Notes: generated by a model not told the origin, from the letters alone. Shown: positions 11,701 through 24,445, counted from the stretch's first letter. The stretch: 64,000 nucleotides of DNA from Isoetes taiwanensis (GCA_021234155.1 JAJEKV010000030.1:14146079-14210078); one strand, 5' to 3'. A program made the numbers and translations.

Positions 11701-13100
11701 GATGTTGTGGCTGCAGCAGCTGGAGAAGCTTTTGATCTGATTTCAAAAGCCAATGACATGCTGACACAGGTTTCTAAGAAGTGTAGTCAGATAGAAGAGA
11801 GTAGTAGCAACAACACTGCATCTGGTGAAATGGATGCAAAGATCACAAAATTAAGGAAGAAAGTTGACAAACTAGAATCTGAGCAAACGAATCTTACCAG
11901 CTTAGTTGTTGGAGTTCATCACAGCATAGACAATATGCAAAATTCTGCTTCAGCATGGTTAGAACAGCACATGGGTGCAGCCCATCAGTTGAAACAAGTT
12001 GAAAGCAGGTTAATAAAACTAGAGGGGTCACTTGGCATAGCAGAATGTCCTCAAGGGACTATGAGTGGAAAGACCTCATCGCTGGTTGGCAAAGAAGATG
12101 GGCAACCTCACCAAGAGGACTTGAGAAATAAGGATATGTTGGCAAGATTGGATACTGTAGAATGTAACCTTGAGCACATTGCATCGGCAACCTACACAAA
12201 TTTGAGGTAACTACGTGGTCCTCCATTATATTTCAAAAAAATTTATGTACATTTCCATGCATTATTATGAAGCAATAGTGATTCTGAATGAGCAAAACAA
12301 AATAGACTATTGCCTGTCATATTTTTGTGGCGATCTATTTGATTTGTTTTTATCTTATCTGGGTTTGTGCTCATGAAACTGCTAATCGTGGTTATTTAAA
12401 ACAACAGATGACAAGACGTTGAACTTGTTTTGCTGGCAGGGTATTGGATGCAAAGGTGCAACACATCACTGTTGGGGTTCAATCAGCTCTTGAAGGGGCA
12501 GCCGTGGCAGAAAGGAAATGTGGTGCTTTAGGAGCAGAGGTTGTGAAGATTTTCCGAGCCTTAGTATCTTCAAATAAAGAGAACGGAGAAAAGCAAGGCA
12601 ATTCTAACAATTCATTGAGCAATAAAGAGCAATGGCATTTCCAGGGGGAGGGCATGCCTATTGAGAATCAACAATCTGAAGTTAAAAAGGTTAATATCCG
12701 GCTTGTAACTGAGGAAAGGCCTGCTGCATCTGGTAGACCAGTTATCGAGAAAGTTATTAAAAGTGCGGGTAAACATTCATCTGCAATGGATAGAGGGATC
12801 GAAGAATATGTTATTCGAAGTCCTAATATGATAGGAGCCGAGGAAAGTGTCATGCATAAGAAGGGTGGAGTCAGATGCCAATACCATGGATCCAATGCTT
12901 ATGCAAAAAGCCATCTTTCAAGTAGAGGTGAAGAGAAAGGTATTAGGAAGAAAATGTGTGCTCTCTCTGATAGAAGACCAGATAGATTAAATGCTCGCTC
13001 GGATGGTGGACGATTGCACGTAAATGTTAGGCGCCGACCCACTCTCATGGCCAGTTCTGTTGTAGTGAAAAGAAATGCCAGATTTGCAGAAAGTGCCTAA
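8722..13100 (+). CDS. Large coiled-coil protein, multi-exon, function unknown
   Basis: I do not recognise the family. The chosen start is ATG 8722. Exon to 9042, intron 9043-9135 (GTAAGT to TTTAG, 93 nt, phase 0) skips an in-frame TAG, and coding resumes with NVRWDRQF. Two related blocks follow: SPKNRWWEWLSEPP (about 9166-9207) and SPKKRPRWEWLAHRP (about 9383-9427). They lie in different frames, and the joints near 9255-9345 and at 9527-9628 do not close with the obvious splice sites. The main exon runs to 12206. Intron 12207-12439 (phase 2) leads to the last exon, stop at 13100. The main exon has a Ser/Pro/Arg-rich N-terminus (SLSPSSPRSKASSLRSK), then several hundred residues of heptad-like coiled coil. 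This layout suggests a cytoskeletal or scaffold role, which is inference. Confidence 0.8.
9043..9135 (+). other. Intron of the coiled-coil gene
   Basis: A strong donor (CT|GTAAGTGCG) and acceptor (GATTCTGTTTAG|AAC) bound 93 nt, a multiple of three. The intron contains the only in-frame stop between two coding blocks that share a frame. The fit makes splicing far more likely than a premature stop. Confidence 0.8.
11467..11628 (+). repeat. Three 54-bp in-frame repeats inside the coiled coil
   Basis: The units start at 11467, 11521 and 11575. Each encodes 18 residues of the type EIKRRQEDQDAVRQKKVD with few changes. The period is an exact multiple of three and the coiled-coil character is kept, consistent with recent in-frame expansion of one helical segment. 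Confidence 0.92.
12207..12439 (+). other. Last intron of the coiled-coil gene
   Basis: Donor TTTGAG|GTAACT and acceptor TGCTGGCAG|GG. Splicing in phase 2 joins AG to G and continues as R-VLDAKVQHITVGVQ, avoiding the TAA at 12208-12210. The C-terminal exon encodes a basic tail ending VVVKRNARFAESA. Confidence 0.88.
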
Positions 13101-15824
13101 AACTCTCACCTTTTAGTGCTGGTTCCAAAAATCCCATTTATTTTGCTGCCACTTCCTTCGTTTTAATTGTTGAAAATCAATTGACCTGGAAAAGGCAGCT
13201 ATCAAGCAGCCCATCTGAGCCAGGAACTTAATTAAGCGGAATAAGGAAAATATTGCAGGGCATGGAATGCAAGTCATTAGGATGATGGATGTACATTAGC
13301 AAAGGAGTATCCAGGTAGTTCATGTAGGTAATTTTTGTACAAATGCATCAGTTGTCCTGCCTCATGTTCAGCTTCTAAATCTGGAAAAGCCACAGAAAAT
13401 GGTTATAGACCAGAACTGTTTCAGTTAAATTAGAGAAGTTATGAAAGCAAAGTCTACCAGTTGTGACCAATACAACATGAGAGAATATCTTGCAAGAAGG
13501 AACAACTGCATGTGGTCCTATATGCGAGAGATCTCTGATGATTAGATAACAAAGGCTGGAGAACTTGGGTATAGATGGTTCAAATCCATCACAGGCCTTA
13601 CTAGCAAAGTGCAATTATTGTCTAGCATTGGAGAACCACGTGCTCTAGCCAAATGTAAGGTCGAGATGCTGGGAATGGCAATTTTGGGAATGGAAGGACT
13701 TTAGGAACTTAAATTTTCTTTGGGGCTTCATTTGCTATCCTGCATTCTGCTAAAATGCTTGTCATATGTGGCCCTAATTAAGCTCCCAATATTCTGTCAT
13801 ATGCTGCCATTCAAGTTTTTCCTGCTAATTCTTATTGGCCATAACCAGTCTTCGTTGTTGGCAAACTGGCTTATTTCTAGTCGCATCTTCTGAGCTCCAC
13901 TGACACAATCCAGATATTTGTGGTGTAACTTTCAGTGGAAACTACTTCTTTAAGAGAGCCACCTTGTGTTTACAAGAACAGGGTAGAAAAATAAGACCAT
14001 TATCCGTTTATGTACTCTGGCTCTGATTTTTCCTTTTTGCAGAGCATCCTCAATGCAAAGGACTGCCCGAGATTAGTGCTGGCAGAATGCGTTGCGCATT
14101 TGTGAAGGAAAAAATGAGGTACTTGCTATGGTTCTTCCCTCTTTTGTGTTGTCATTTTACTGTGCGTTAGTATGCAGCATATAACTAAAGCCAAGTGTAT
14201 TTTAGATTTGATCTTTCAAGCTTCTGGGGTGCAAAAAGAGCGCTCTTTGGTATGGATGTGTGTGTGTCTGTGTACGTGCAAAAGTTTTGATAACATTTTC
14301 CAGAATATTTGAAGCTTTTCTGATAAATGAAAGAAGTGCACTCATGATATATCATTCGTTTTTCACACATTCAATGTATGTAAGCTTTTATGTCCATTTT
14401 GCAGGATGGACATTGTTCTTTTCACTCTTTTAACAGTGTCTGACCTTCGCTTTCGATTAAATAATTGCTGTCTGGGGAATTTTGAACTCTTACTCCTGAA
14501 ACGAGAGTACTCTCAATAATAAAATGGTTCCTTATTTCTGTAGTGTCGGTAATATTCAGTCTTGGCTTCATTGAAGAACCTGTCTTTGATATGGGTTAGC
14601 ATATCGGTGTGCTTATTCTGGCCTCACAGTTATCTTCTCAATAATAAAATGGTTCCTTTTTTTCTGAAATGTTGATGGTTTTCAGTCTTGTTTTTGTTTG
14701 GGAACCTGTTGATATGAGGAGCATATCGATGTGCTTATTGTGGCCTCACAGTTAACTGTCTAAAGCATGGTTTTCAGGTTCCTGGAATACAGGCCCTGGA
14801 GTAGCAATATTGTTGCTTAAAAATTACAAAGCAGAGTCTCCATTTTTTATAGTTCTCGGGAGCACAAAAAATGCACGATATAAGGGAGATTTATGAAGGT
14901 ACATCTCAAAAATTTCAGTATCCTGTGACAAACAGACCTTAATGGCATTGGCAATTGAATAAACTTCTTCCCAGCATCTTTCTTGTACTTTTGATTGTAC
15001 CTTTCGTGTATTGAGTACAAACTACAAGCGACGTGCTTTGCTAATTTTGAGAGTTGTTTCTTAACCTGTTGGCTCAATTTAACTGTTTCTATCGTTGCAG
15101 GAATACAGAACACATTGGCTATATTACCACTAATGGTGAACATGAGTCATCTATAAGAAAGGAGTTTATGAAGGATTTGTAATATAGTTACTATGAGAAA
15201 CTATATTTGATTGGGAACAGAGCTGGACAATGTAGTAAGCCCCTTTTTCTTATGGATACTGTTATGGAGCGGATGTGCATATGTGCTGTATTTATAGCAG
15301 CCTCTTTGGCAACAAACATCTCTCGGCATCTTTCATCGGCACAATTCATAACCAAATGACTTCCATCTTGCAACTTTGTGTTTATTTATTTCTGGAATTC
15401 TGAAACATTGAGAGACTTGACTTGAGATCTTTTCAGTTGTGTGCGCATTAGCCACCTGCCAATGTTCTACGTTGAGAAAAGTATAAATATGTTTCTTGAA
15501 TGCCTTATCCAGCACAATTCGGACTTGAACTGAAGAGTACGAATTTGATAAAATGTTGCAATTTGTGACTTGAATGATGAGTATGAATTTGATAAAATGT
15601 GGATAATAATATCTGGTTTTAAGGAAGTTTGAAAAGTATGAATTTCACAACGTGGTGCTAATATCTGGTTCTGGTTAAGAACATGCTCTAGGCCGTCCTG
15701 CCAAGAAGAGGGGATTTTTGATAACATTTGGTTCTGGTTAAGGAAATGTTTCAGGCTGTCCTGCCAAGAATGAGGGGATATGATGTGTATAATACTAAAA
15801 ATAGCTAAGAGATATACAGCAATT
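13101..15824. other. 3' flank of the coiled-coil gene, no second gene seen
   Basis: This stretch probably includes the 3' UTR of the upstream gene. It then holds local duplications: a block of about 125 bp (with CTCAATAATAAAATGGTTCC) repeated at about 14510 and 14637, and a block of about 60 bp (with TTCTGGTTAAG and GTCCTGCCAAGAA) repeated at about 15668 and 15730. No coding exon is supported. Confidence 0.5.
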
Positions 15825-15906
15825 CGTGGACAGCAGGATTCAAACCTGCGCAAGCATAGCCCACACGATTTCTAGTCATGGCCAATAACCACTTTGGCAC
15901 GTCTAT
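15825..15906 (-). tRNA. tRNA-Ser (AGA), possibly a pseudogene
   Basis: Read on the minus strand, 82 nt fit a plant tRNA-Ser with a long variable arm. The anticodon loop is CTAGAAA (anticodon AGA) on a paired 5-bp stem with one G-U pair. The T-arm GCAGG-TTTGAAT-CCTGC is fully paired. The D-arm region is TGCCAAAGTGGTTATTGGC, and the variable arm is GGGC/GCTT. The acceptor stem shows two A-C mismatches against 3' TGTCCAC, and the B box has GGTTTGAATCC in place of GGTTCGAATCC. A run of five T lies about 25 nt downstream as a possible Pol III stop. It may be a decaying gene or the head of a SINE. Confidence 0.65.
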
Positions 15907-15989
15907 GAGAATGTAAATGGCTAATGATTGATTGATTTATAATAATGTATAAATCAGTTTTGAAGCTATATAGTATCAAGTGGAGTTTC

Positions 15990-17041
15990 TTGTATAAAAT
16001 GATGTTAAAACTAGGATGCACGGAATTTGTTACTGGAAGTGTTAAAAAATTACTTCACTCGACACGCGCCTCAGTGTCACTCAATGGGGAATCCTCCCCC
16101 ATATTTGCAATTGGAAGAGGCATTAGACAAGGCTGTCCATTAGCCCCGTTATTATTTAACATAGCTATTTTTATAGGCCTCAAGAGATAGTCTGCTAGAA
16201 GGCCTTCACATGGGGGATGGATCTCAGCAGATATGTAACCAGTACGCGGACGACTCTTTCCTATTTCTAGTAGCAGAGGAGAGCAATCTAAAGACTGCTA
16301 GTCAGCTATTAAATACTTTTTCTATGGCATTAGGGTGTCTCATTAACTTAACTGGAAAAATGTTCTACACAATGGGCTGAAGAAGGGCCACATCCTAGTT
16401 GTTTACAACGCCTCCCATGGAAAATCATATCATAAGGAGAGTAATCTAATCTTCTGAGAATCCCAATGGGAATTAATGTACCCACAATAAAAGTGTGGGA
16501 TGAGATGATTTTAGGATTACAAAAGCATCTTAATTGGTGGAAAGTGGCAAAATTATCTATGGCTGGAAGGATCATAGTTGCGAAGCACGTATTGTGCAAC
16601 CACTCACATCTACATTTCGTCCCTCCTTATAGCTCCATCAGAGAAAGTAAAAGAAATGGAAGGGACAATTAGGAACTTCGTATGGGGAGGGAACTAAGGA
16701 GCGCTAGTGAAAATAGCATGGTGGAAATGTAAAAGAGGTAAGAAAGGAGGAAGAATAGACATGATTGATTTAGCCTTACAAAGCAAAATACTAGTAGCTA
16801 AATTCATGTGGAATATTCTAGAGGAGAAAACGAAGTCACCAGGCCTTCAACTCGTAGTACATGCCATACTGTTTTCCTTGAAGCACTCTAACACTAGACC
16901 TGTCCCATGATGGACCATTAAAGGGCATTTTGAAGGTTCACAAAAAAAATCATATAAAATCAAGAACGCAAAAACTAGCCAAACCCTTTCTAAGAATTCA
17001 TATATGGCAGTCATGCTTCACATAAAAAAAAACAAAAAAAT
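15990..17041 (+). mobile_element. L1-type LINE fragment (reverse transcriptase), decayed
   Basis: On the plus strand, 15990-16190 encodes MLKLGCTEFVTGSVKKLLHS with GRGIRQGCPLAPLLF. QYADDSFLFLVAEES follows at about 16238-16280. From 16466 comes GINVPTIKVWDEMILGLQKH with LSMAGRIIVAKHVL, and from 16707 KIAWWKCKRGKKGGRIDMID. This block order matches the LINE at 42.6-48.4 kb (GRGIRQGCPLSPLLF, YADDTFLFLVANAE, KLSLAGRIAVAKSVL), so both belong to one clade. Several stops and frame shifts show it is dead. A run of A at about 17026-17040 may be the tail. The 5' end is missing. Confidence 0.85.
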
Positions 17042-20000
17042 GTATCAGCTCCCATTCTTGTGAGTTATGCTCTAGCAAACCCAAGGGGGTCAAGTACCAA
17101 AAGCTTCATGTTCACACAAAGTAAAACTGTCTTGATGAAAAGATTTTTTTGATTTTTTTGGTTATAATGTTATTTTTCTACACGAGATATAGAGCAAGGC
17201 ACAAAAAACCACATCTCAATTGGAACTCTGTGAAGGAAGATAGAGCAATTCAAACATGACAGGGTCAAAACTGACTTCTGCCTTCTGGGAACCAGTACTG
17301 TTTTCCAGAAAGCAGTTGTGATATAAAAACAACAACTTTGAGAAGGAAATTAATTTTGAGTTCAAATTTGGCATATAAGTAGTTCACGAGATCCTCTATT
17401 CTAGAAAAATGTTTGTTGAGTTTGAATTTGATGTTTTGACTTTTATTTTTATTTTCAATTTTAGGGAATTTATACAAATGGATAACATTGCTACATATGG
17501 CTCTAGGTTGTCCTCAAAAAAATCACATTATGAAAGCTTATAAGGATGTGGAACCAATGCAAAAACAAACTTGTAAAAAGAGCAAAAGACGTGGTAAAAA
17601 AAAATCAAAAACGATATCTGTACCTGCCCATTACTGGTCCATAGTTCATTTAAAAATTGATAATATCCTTATGTTAGTCCATTTCAAGTTGAGGGACACG
17701 AGTAGCTCTTGGACCACTTTGTTCACAAAAAATATTTGTTGTTCATTATCTTGAGGATTGTACTAGAATAGATAACATCAATTCTATTATATCTTCCATG
17801 TTTATTCTAGATTTGTGCTATAAGGTGTGACTTTACAAAATCACATCCTCAAAATATCTCATGTCAAGAAACTAATGCAAAAAGAACCAAGGAAAAATAT
17901 GGAAAACATTTACTATAAAAAATAAAGATAGACTGCTACTTGCAGTTTAGTTGCAGACCATCATTGGTCCAAATGACTGAAAGTTTGAAAATCATTAATG
18001 GTGCCATCTTAATCAATTTTGATCTCAACTTTCACATATAGTTTACTTGTATGATTCTCTATAGGACAAAATTAATTGATTAGGTTAGCTTGTATAATTT
18101 AAGGGTGAGGTTGAAGCACAAAAAATTGAGAATTTATAAGGTATTTATGACCAATTGAACCTACATAGACTTTCACTTACACCTTTCCAAAATCATGTGA
18201 TAGAAGCTAAAAAGTCATAGTATCATTCTCTGGGGAAAAATGGATAAGGTTAGTGAGAGATAGATGCTCTATACAATTGGTCTCAAGGACCATAAATGGT
18301 GATGCGTGCTTATATAAATTAAAACCTTTGAAATAACATGTTACTTTAACATGCAACTAAAGATTTCTATTGCCAAGAAAGGTTTGCATCCATAAAAAAT
18401 ATAATACACATGGAAGATAACTTACATGTAATATTATTCTACTTGGATGACAATGCTTTATAGCAGTAACACAGATATGAAGTTTATGCTAGTAAGAAAT
18501 AAGCAGATTTCATGGTATTTTTTTCAATAAGACCATACAACCTATATAAGAGATGTCTATATATGTCATTTCTCACATTTTGAACTATTTTAAAGGCATA
18601 TTTAGGGAAAAGTAGTGTCTTTTTCTATGAACCAAAGAAGTATATATGAAATGTTATGTGGTCTATTTATATTATGGCATGGCTAAATTTCACAACATCC
18701 ACTTGAATTCATCAATAAACATCACTAACTTAATCATTGTGGGGTTTTGGACCTATAATTATGGAGTTGACCCAACTTTTTATGCTCTAATGTGTTAATC
18801 CGGTTGTTGTACATCATGTTTGAATTCCAAAAATTGCATGGTTACACCCTAGTTACACTATATGTAAGTTGATAAGAGTTATGTTCTATGTAGATATAAA
18901 TAGAACGCATCATTTATTACACACATGGCATTATGGATGGTTGTGATTGGAGCATTTTAACATATACTTTTGTCCAGAATTCTGTATAGTAGATTCTTTT
19001 AGTAGATATTGAGGTTAACATGACTTATGAACACTTCAAAAAATCATGAAACTACAGCTCGTATAGTTAGCAACTCGTGGCCACAAGAATTAAATCAAAA
19101 CTTGTTATGATGAGAGAGTAACAATTCTTGAACCTCGAGCAGCTTTTTTGACCAAAATAGGGTTTGGCGGCTTCCACCAATGTCAGATGATAGCAAGGAA
19201 ACATGGGAACATAAAACTCAATGTGTTCTATGATAAACAGGCAAATACCTCCAACTTTAGCAAGGTTTAGGTCACTTTATGCTAGAAAGACTGAAGAAGG
19301 CAGTTCGGGACTGGTGCAGAAACTGCCAAATTCTCCAATGTTTGAGCAATCACCACAAGGTATAGGTGAGCCCATTGGTCTTGAAATTCTCAAAGGTCAT
19401 TAAGAAATAAGTGAAGACTCAAATGATGGTGGTATATTATAAAATTGAAATTTTTTTCGTGAGTTACATGGGTTTAAGTGGCAGAGGTCATAAGGGCCAG
19501 TTCTGGTCCATGGATCTGGAATGGTCCCAGGGACAGGTCTAGTGCTAAGGTATCAGCACATGTATTTCTTCTATGGTCTCTCTTTTATGGCCTTAAACCA
19601 AGTACTAAGGCTTCCTCATTCCTGAGAGGACTCATCTCGCATGGAATGTGGTGAAAAAAATGTTCAAGTTAGATAACAATAACTGCGATGCGAGTAGCAC
19701 TCCGCCATGGTGGATCGTAGTCAAATACCGCAACAAGAATGGACCGCTAGCTATATTAGTTGACGTTAGTGGTAAGAAGGTGGATCAATTGTGGCATAGA
19801 TTCATGTGCCGCATGGTATAACGGTGGCCAATTAATGGAATGGATAGTCTTCAAGCAAAATTTTGGTCTTCAGAGCAAGGACAAGGCAATATGAGAATGT
19901 CTAGGCAAAGTTGCATATGTTATAGGTTCACAAGCACTGAACATACTTATTGATAAGCTGAGAAAGTTTAAATGTGTACTTGAGGGTGATGGTTCTTTTT

Positions 20001-20661
20001 GAATGTTAGTTTGGGAAACATTCAGCAAGTTACACTGTAAGAGGTCACCTACATATATGACTACGAAAGAGCTTTGTAGCTACCCCCTCTTCAAACATGT
20101 TCAAGAGGATATCTATCTGCTATAGGGCTTTGTAAGACTTCACTTATAAATAAGCATTCTTTATCCTTAAAAAAAAAAAAGTAGGAATCTTCAAATTAAA
20201 AAAGAGTCATTTAAGAAATCTGCATACATGTATCAGGCATTAAAAATAACTAATTACTCTCCTATATATATGCATTTCATATCCCAGGCTGTTGCTATAT
20301 TTCTAGAGTGTATATGGTATTCTAGACATCAAATATTGGAGATGTTATAGTCTCTCCAATGGAAAAAAAAATGAGATGTGTCTTCTCATGCTTGAAGACT
20401 CCTTTTGAATTTGAAAGCATAAAGAAATCTTTCTCCAATGGCAAGTTAAACCATCGGACAATACATTAGCTTTGAAACCGAACATGCTAAATCTCCAACA
20501 TTCTCTCTCCAAAGAGACCTCATCAATGCCCAATTAGGTGTTAAATAGGATCTTATTCTGTAATGGGCTCATGGTTGACTGCTCGAGTATTCATTCTTGA
20601 ATGTGTTTAAGTACTTTGCACAACCTCGATAACAATCCAATCAGTGGTGTATTGGTTAAAT
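17042..20661. other. Long AT-rich non-coding stretch
   Basis: There is no recognisable coding exon on either strand. A run of 12 A at about 20169-20180 follows the ATAAATAAGCATTCTTTATCC sequence region and may be the poly(A) tail of an old retrotransposed sequence covering part of 19.3-20.2 kb. Nothing further is supported. Confidence 0.45.
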
Positions 20662-20797
20662 CATAGTCTTGGGTGCTCGAGGACGAGCATAGTTCTAGTG
20701 AGAGAGATTGTAATGGGTCTATGGTTGACCATAGTCTTGGATGCTCGAGGACGAGCATAGTTCTAGTGAGAGAGATTGTAATGGGTCTATAGTTGAC
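20662..20797 (+). repeat. 68-bp tandem repeat, probable 3' end of a Ty3/gypsy pol
   Basis: Two near-identical 68-bp units start at 20662 and 20730. Each contains the small palindrome GCTCG-AGGA-CGAGC and reads WVLEDEHSSSERDCNG on the plus strand. This is typical of the last codons of plant Ty3/gypsy pol followed by the purine-rich tract and the start of the 3' LTR. A third, weaker relative lies at about 20562. The family assignment rests on this short signature only. Confidence 0.5.
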
Positions 20798-21549
20798 CGC
20801 TCGGGTATTCGATCTTTGAATGTGCCTGTGGGGCATTCTTACACTGGCATAAAGGGGTAAAAATGATGACTCATCAACATCTAGACAATTTTGCCCAGTT
20901 GGTTAAGGGCATGCCAGTTAGGAAACATTACATTTTCCTGTTCCCACACAATACTTGAAGTGATTGAGATGAAAACATTTATGATGTTAGAAGCAATGCA
21001 AGATGCATTCAATCAACATAGAAGGTTTGGTATTCCACCGCGTAAGTCAAGTAAGTCTTGAGATTGATGCAAAATAGGAGCAAAGCTCTAAAAATAAAAG
21101 AAGACGAAAAAAAAAAAAGTGAAAAGGAAGAACACACAACACATGGAAGAAGCAAAATCCATTGCCCCATCTTCGAACTCATATTCGAACTATAGTAGTT
21201 GCGGCATGGCCATGTTATTAAATTGAGTACATGCTGTCATGGTCAATGGAGCATTGCAAGGCTGTAAAGGCTGGGTAGCTCCAGATGATGAGTATCCAAG
21301 TATTTTAATTCTTAGATTTAAAAACATGTGGGATCTTTGTTTATCCACCATCAAAGTGTATAGCTTGCATACTATCGGATATTTTGCTTCTACAGCGTAG
21401 TTTTTTGTTTTTTCTTATGTGTTTTAGTTGATAAACAAGCAAAACTCCAAAAGGTCCAAAATGACAATGATACATTGGAGGGTTCTAGGTTAACATGATG
21501 GTGGAATAAATGAGACAATATACAAAATCAAGTATGGAGATGGAGCTCC

Positions 21550-21775
21550 TTACTACCAGGACAGAAGGCTATCACTTGGCTATCATATTAGCGCTCATGG
21601 AAGCATGTTGTTTCATTTCCATATAGAACAATTAAGTAATTTAAGAATCTTGAGCAGTTTGTCCTTATTACCAGGACAAGATAGGAAGGCTATCATTTGG
21701 CTATCATATTAGCGCTCATGGAAGCATGTTTCATTTCCATATAGAACAATGAGTAATATAAGAATCTTGTACATA
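21550..21775. repeat. Imperfect direct duplication of about 110 bp
   Basis: The block with GGCTATCATATTAGCGCTCA, TTTCATTTCCATATAGAACA and AAGAATCTTG occurs twice, starting near 21555 and 21667. Small indels separate the copies. No coding potential. Confidence 0.75.
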
Positions 21776-22579
21776 AAACTAATGCAAGATTTTATTACAA
21801 GAGGTTATAGGCCTAACTATTTCTGGAGATATTGATGCACAATCTATTGTGACCACATCATTGCCATATTCTCATGCAAAGTTCACTCCAAAAGCAGCTT
21901 AGAGGAATATGAAATATAACGAGCACTTCCATTACCGAGGCTCCATTTATTGGATCTATTTGACATTCGATGCTGGCCTGCTCGCTTGTATGTCAAACCA
22001 TAAATTGTTACCAATTTTAAGTGCATATAAAAGGCTTTTAAGAGTATTCGATTCTGCTTCGATGTCATCATCCGCTTGATGTCCCGAGGTCGGGTACTAG
22101 TGACAAGCATTTATCACAAATGACGCGACAATGGGGGACACTCTCGAATCCCAACCTCATCGGAAGAAGACGTATCTAACGTCATATGCTTTGTTTGTTG
22201 AATTTGGGTAAATGATTTATTCCATGCATAAGAAGGAAACTTGAAGTTGCTCCATTGCTATGACGAGAGATCTGCTACAAATGGAGTTTGTAAGGGTTGG
22301 AGAAGAGGGCTTTTGGCATGACTGATCTTTATTCCATTTTGAACACTAGCATTTTGTCTAGAGAAGGGATTGGGAGGATTGGATGCCCATTTTATATGAC
22401 GGGCTTTACGCATTTATTGCATGCATTTCCGAGGCAACGTTCATCATAAATGCAATATGGGGCATGATAAATGTAATATGGGGCATGTGGAAGCTGCATT
22501 AACTCCGCACGTAAATGTGACATGTTAATTAGCTTCTTCATGATGCAATCTCATGGAATCACCCTATGAGACTACTCCA

Positions 22580-22733
22580 GGTTACATATCCCCAGTCTGA
22601 TGAGGAGGCCAGGGACGCATCCCCTCCCCAGGCACAATGCCCCCTTCAGGCGGATGCACTTCGGGCAATCCGTCAACAGGTCCTGCTGGCATATCTGGGA
22701 CAGGTTCAGTCATTGAGCTCTGATACCACTGTT
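22580..22733 (-). mobile_element. LTR retrotransposon start: primer-binding site and short gag-like ORF
   Basis: On the minus strand, TGGTATCAGAGC, the classic plant primer-binding site complementary to initiator tRNA-Met, lies at about 22719-22730. It directly follows an LTR-like end. An ATG shortly after opens a short ORF (MTEPVPDMPAGPVDGLPEVH and on) that ends at about 22580, which could be a gag remnant. The LTR itself should extend upwards from about 22733, where the plus strand reads TGTTACGACA. Its far end was not identified. Confidence 0.6.
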
Positions 22734-24179
22734 ACGACAAATATTTTCCCTTGGGTAATCTTTGCCCGCGTGAGACATGCCGATCAGTTTCCGCCCACAC
22801 CTTGGATCCCAGATCCCCCTCACTGATCAGTTTTGGCCTGCTCTTATGTGGAGCTCTCTCAGCAAACCGGATCCTTCCAAAGAATCCTCCCTAAATGAAT
22901 GTCAGCCGGCTTTGCAAATAAATTTCAAAGCAGTACCTTTAAGCACATGAGATAGAGAGAGACACTTCACCCTTTGATGCCTAGAGCCAATGTAGATAAA
23001 CTTTTCTCATAGCTAGATTCGTCCATTATATTTGCCACGTTGATGCTCAAGCAAAAGCTTCTTGTCCATCTCAGAACATCAGTCTGATATAAAGCGACAC
23101 GCAAGGATCCTTCTCTTCCACCGGATCGATGTAAATTTTCCCATAGGAGCACCCAAGAGCATCGCCCAGAGCGCCATAGGTATGCTCGAACCAGAGCTTT
23201 TTTCCCCTTCGATATTTTACTTCATCAAATTTGTGGTCTAGATTGCTCCAATTATTGCCAATACCAAATCTATGCTCTTCGCCTATCCGGACCATCCAAC
23301 TTTCCATTGCATCTTCAGGGCCTGACCATCTAACTTACCATTGTATCTTCAAATGCTTGGAAAACCCACAAGATTAGGGCAAAATGAGTTTTCTAGTGGA
23401 TCTCAAAATTTTCTGACATTCAAAAAGGCGAAAAGCTTAGGCCCACAATCTCAAAGAAAGATACAAAAAGTTTTCCATCGACGAGAAAAGAACCACAAAC
23501 AGTAGCCGTTGGATCTTCAGATATGCCTCGAATATGCTTCAAGGTGCCAAAACCCATCCTCTCCCTAACAAATTGCCCCTTAACAGGGAGCAATCCAAAC
23601 AAAAAAAATCATGCTACATAAATTATCTACACATAGTCAACCCATTGGAAGGCCCATTTTCCAATGCAGTTATGCTTCTCTTTGCAAAGTTGTTCACGAT
23701 ACTTGCAAAGCTGAAAAGAAGAAAGGCCTTTTTCTACATAAAAGTTGCATTGTTCTTTAGTTGCTCGCTCGCAATGAATTAGGCTTAATAGCTGGAATAT
23801 GCGATTGCCAATCTATTTTGATTCTAGAAATGTGTGGCAATCTTATTTATGGATAAATATTGCTTAGTTTAAGTAGTTTCTTATATTCTTGTTTGATGGC
23901 TAACGTTCAAGTTATGATGTTAATAGTTTTAGATTGTAGTGTTGCCCAAGGCCACAGGTTCAACATCTCGTTGTGAAAGTGGCCATGATCATTGTAAAGT
24001 TAGTGGGGAAGGACCTACTTCAGCCATGTATAGTGGTGGGGGCAAGTCCCATCTAGGTTTGCGTCCCATAAGTTTCGGCTTCTCGTGGACATTAAAAACT
24101 ATATCTATCCATCTAACTATCTATTTATCTATCTATCTCTATCTCATGCTTATAAATGTATGAACTGTGCTACATATTC

Positions 24180-24445
24180 TAAACGAGGTGCATCGTGGAC
24201 AACCCCGTATGTTGGAGCCTCTAGGCATCTCTCATTTCGCTTATGGTCATTTATGATAGAAAGCTCCTATGATTATGAAGTATGTAATATGAGTTTGCTT
24301 AAGGTTTTGATGGAATGTTGAACCTCTATACGGCTTCGCCTAATTGTTTAGAATATGAAATACGGGGACTCGAACCTCTATCAAAATAACTCAATGTCCT
24401 AATATGACTACTTTGACCAATATAACTAGTGAACTAACATGATTA
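24180..24445 (-). mobile_element. SINE-like repeat, copy 1 (tRNA-like head)
   Basis: Read on the minus strand, a tRNA-like head carries a Pol III B box (GAGGTTCGAGTCCCC at about 24365-24380) and a weaker A box (ATTGGTCAAAGTAG, about 24407-24422). A body of about 190 bp follows down to about 24180. A diverged second copy lies at 24612-24858. tRNA-derived SINEs have this structure. The exact ends are uncertain. Confidence 0.5.

Noticed and set aside
13555-13600. T-arm-like GATGG-TTCAAAT-CCATC
   Set aside because: No matching D-arm, anticodon arm or acceptor stem could be found around it.
22566-22826. Plus-strand ORF of 86 residues ending in Pro-rich sequence
   Set aside because: It runs antisense across a minus-strand primer-binding site and short gag-like ORF.
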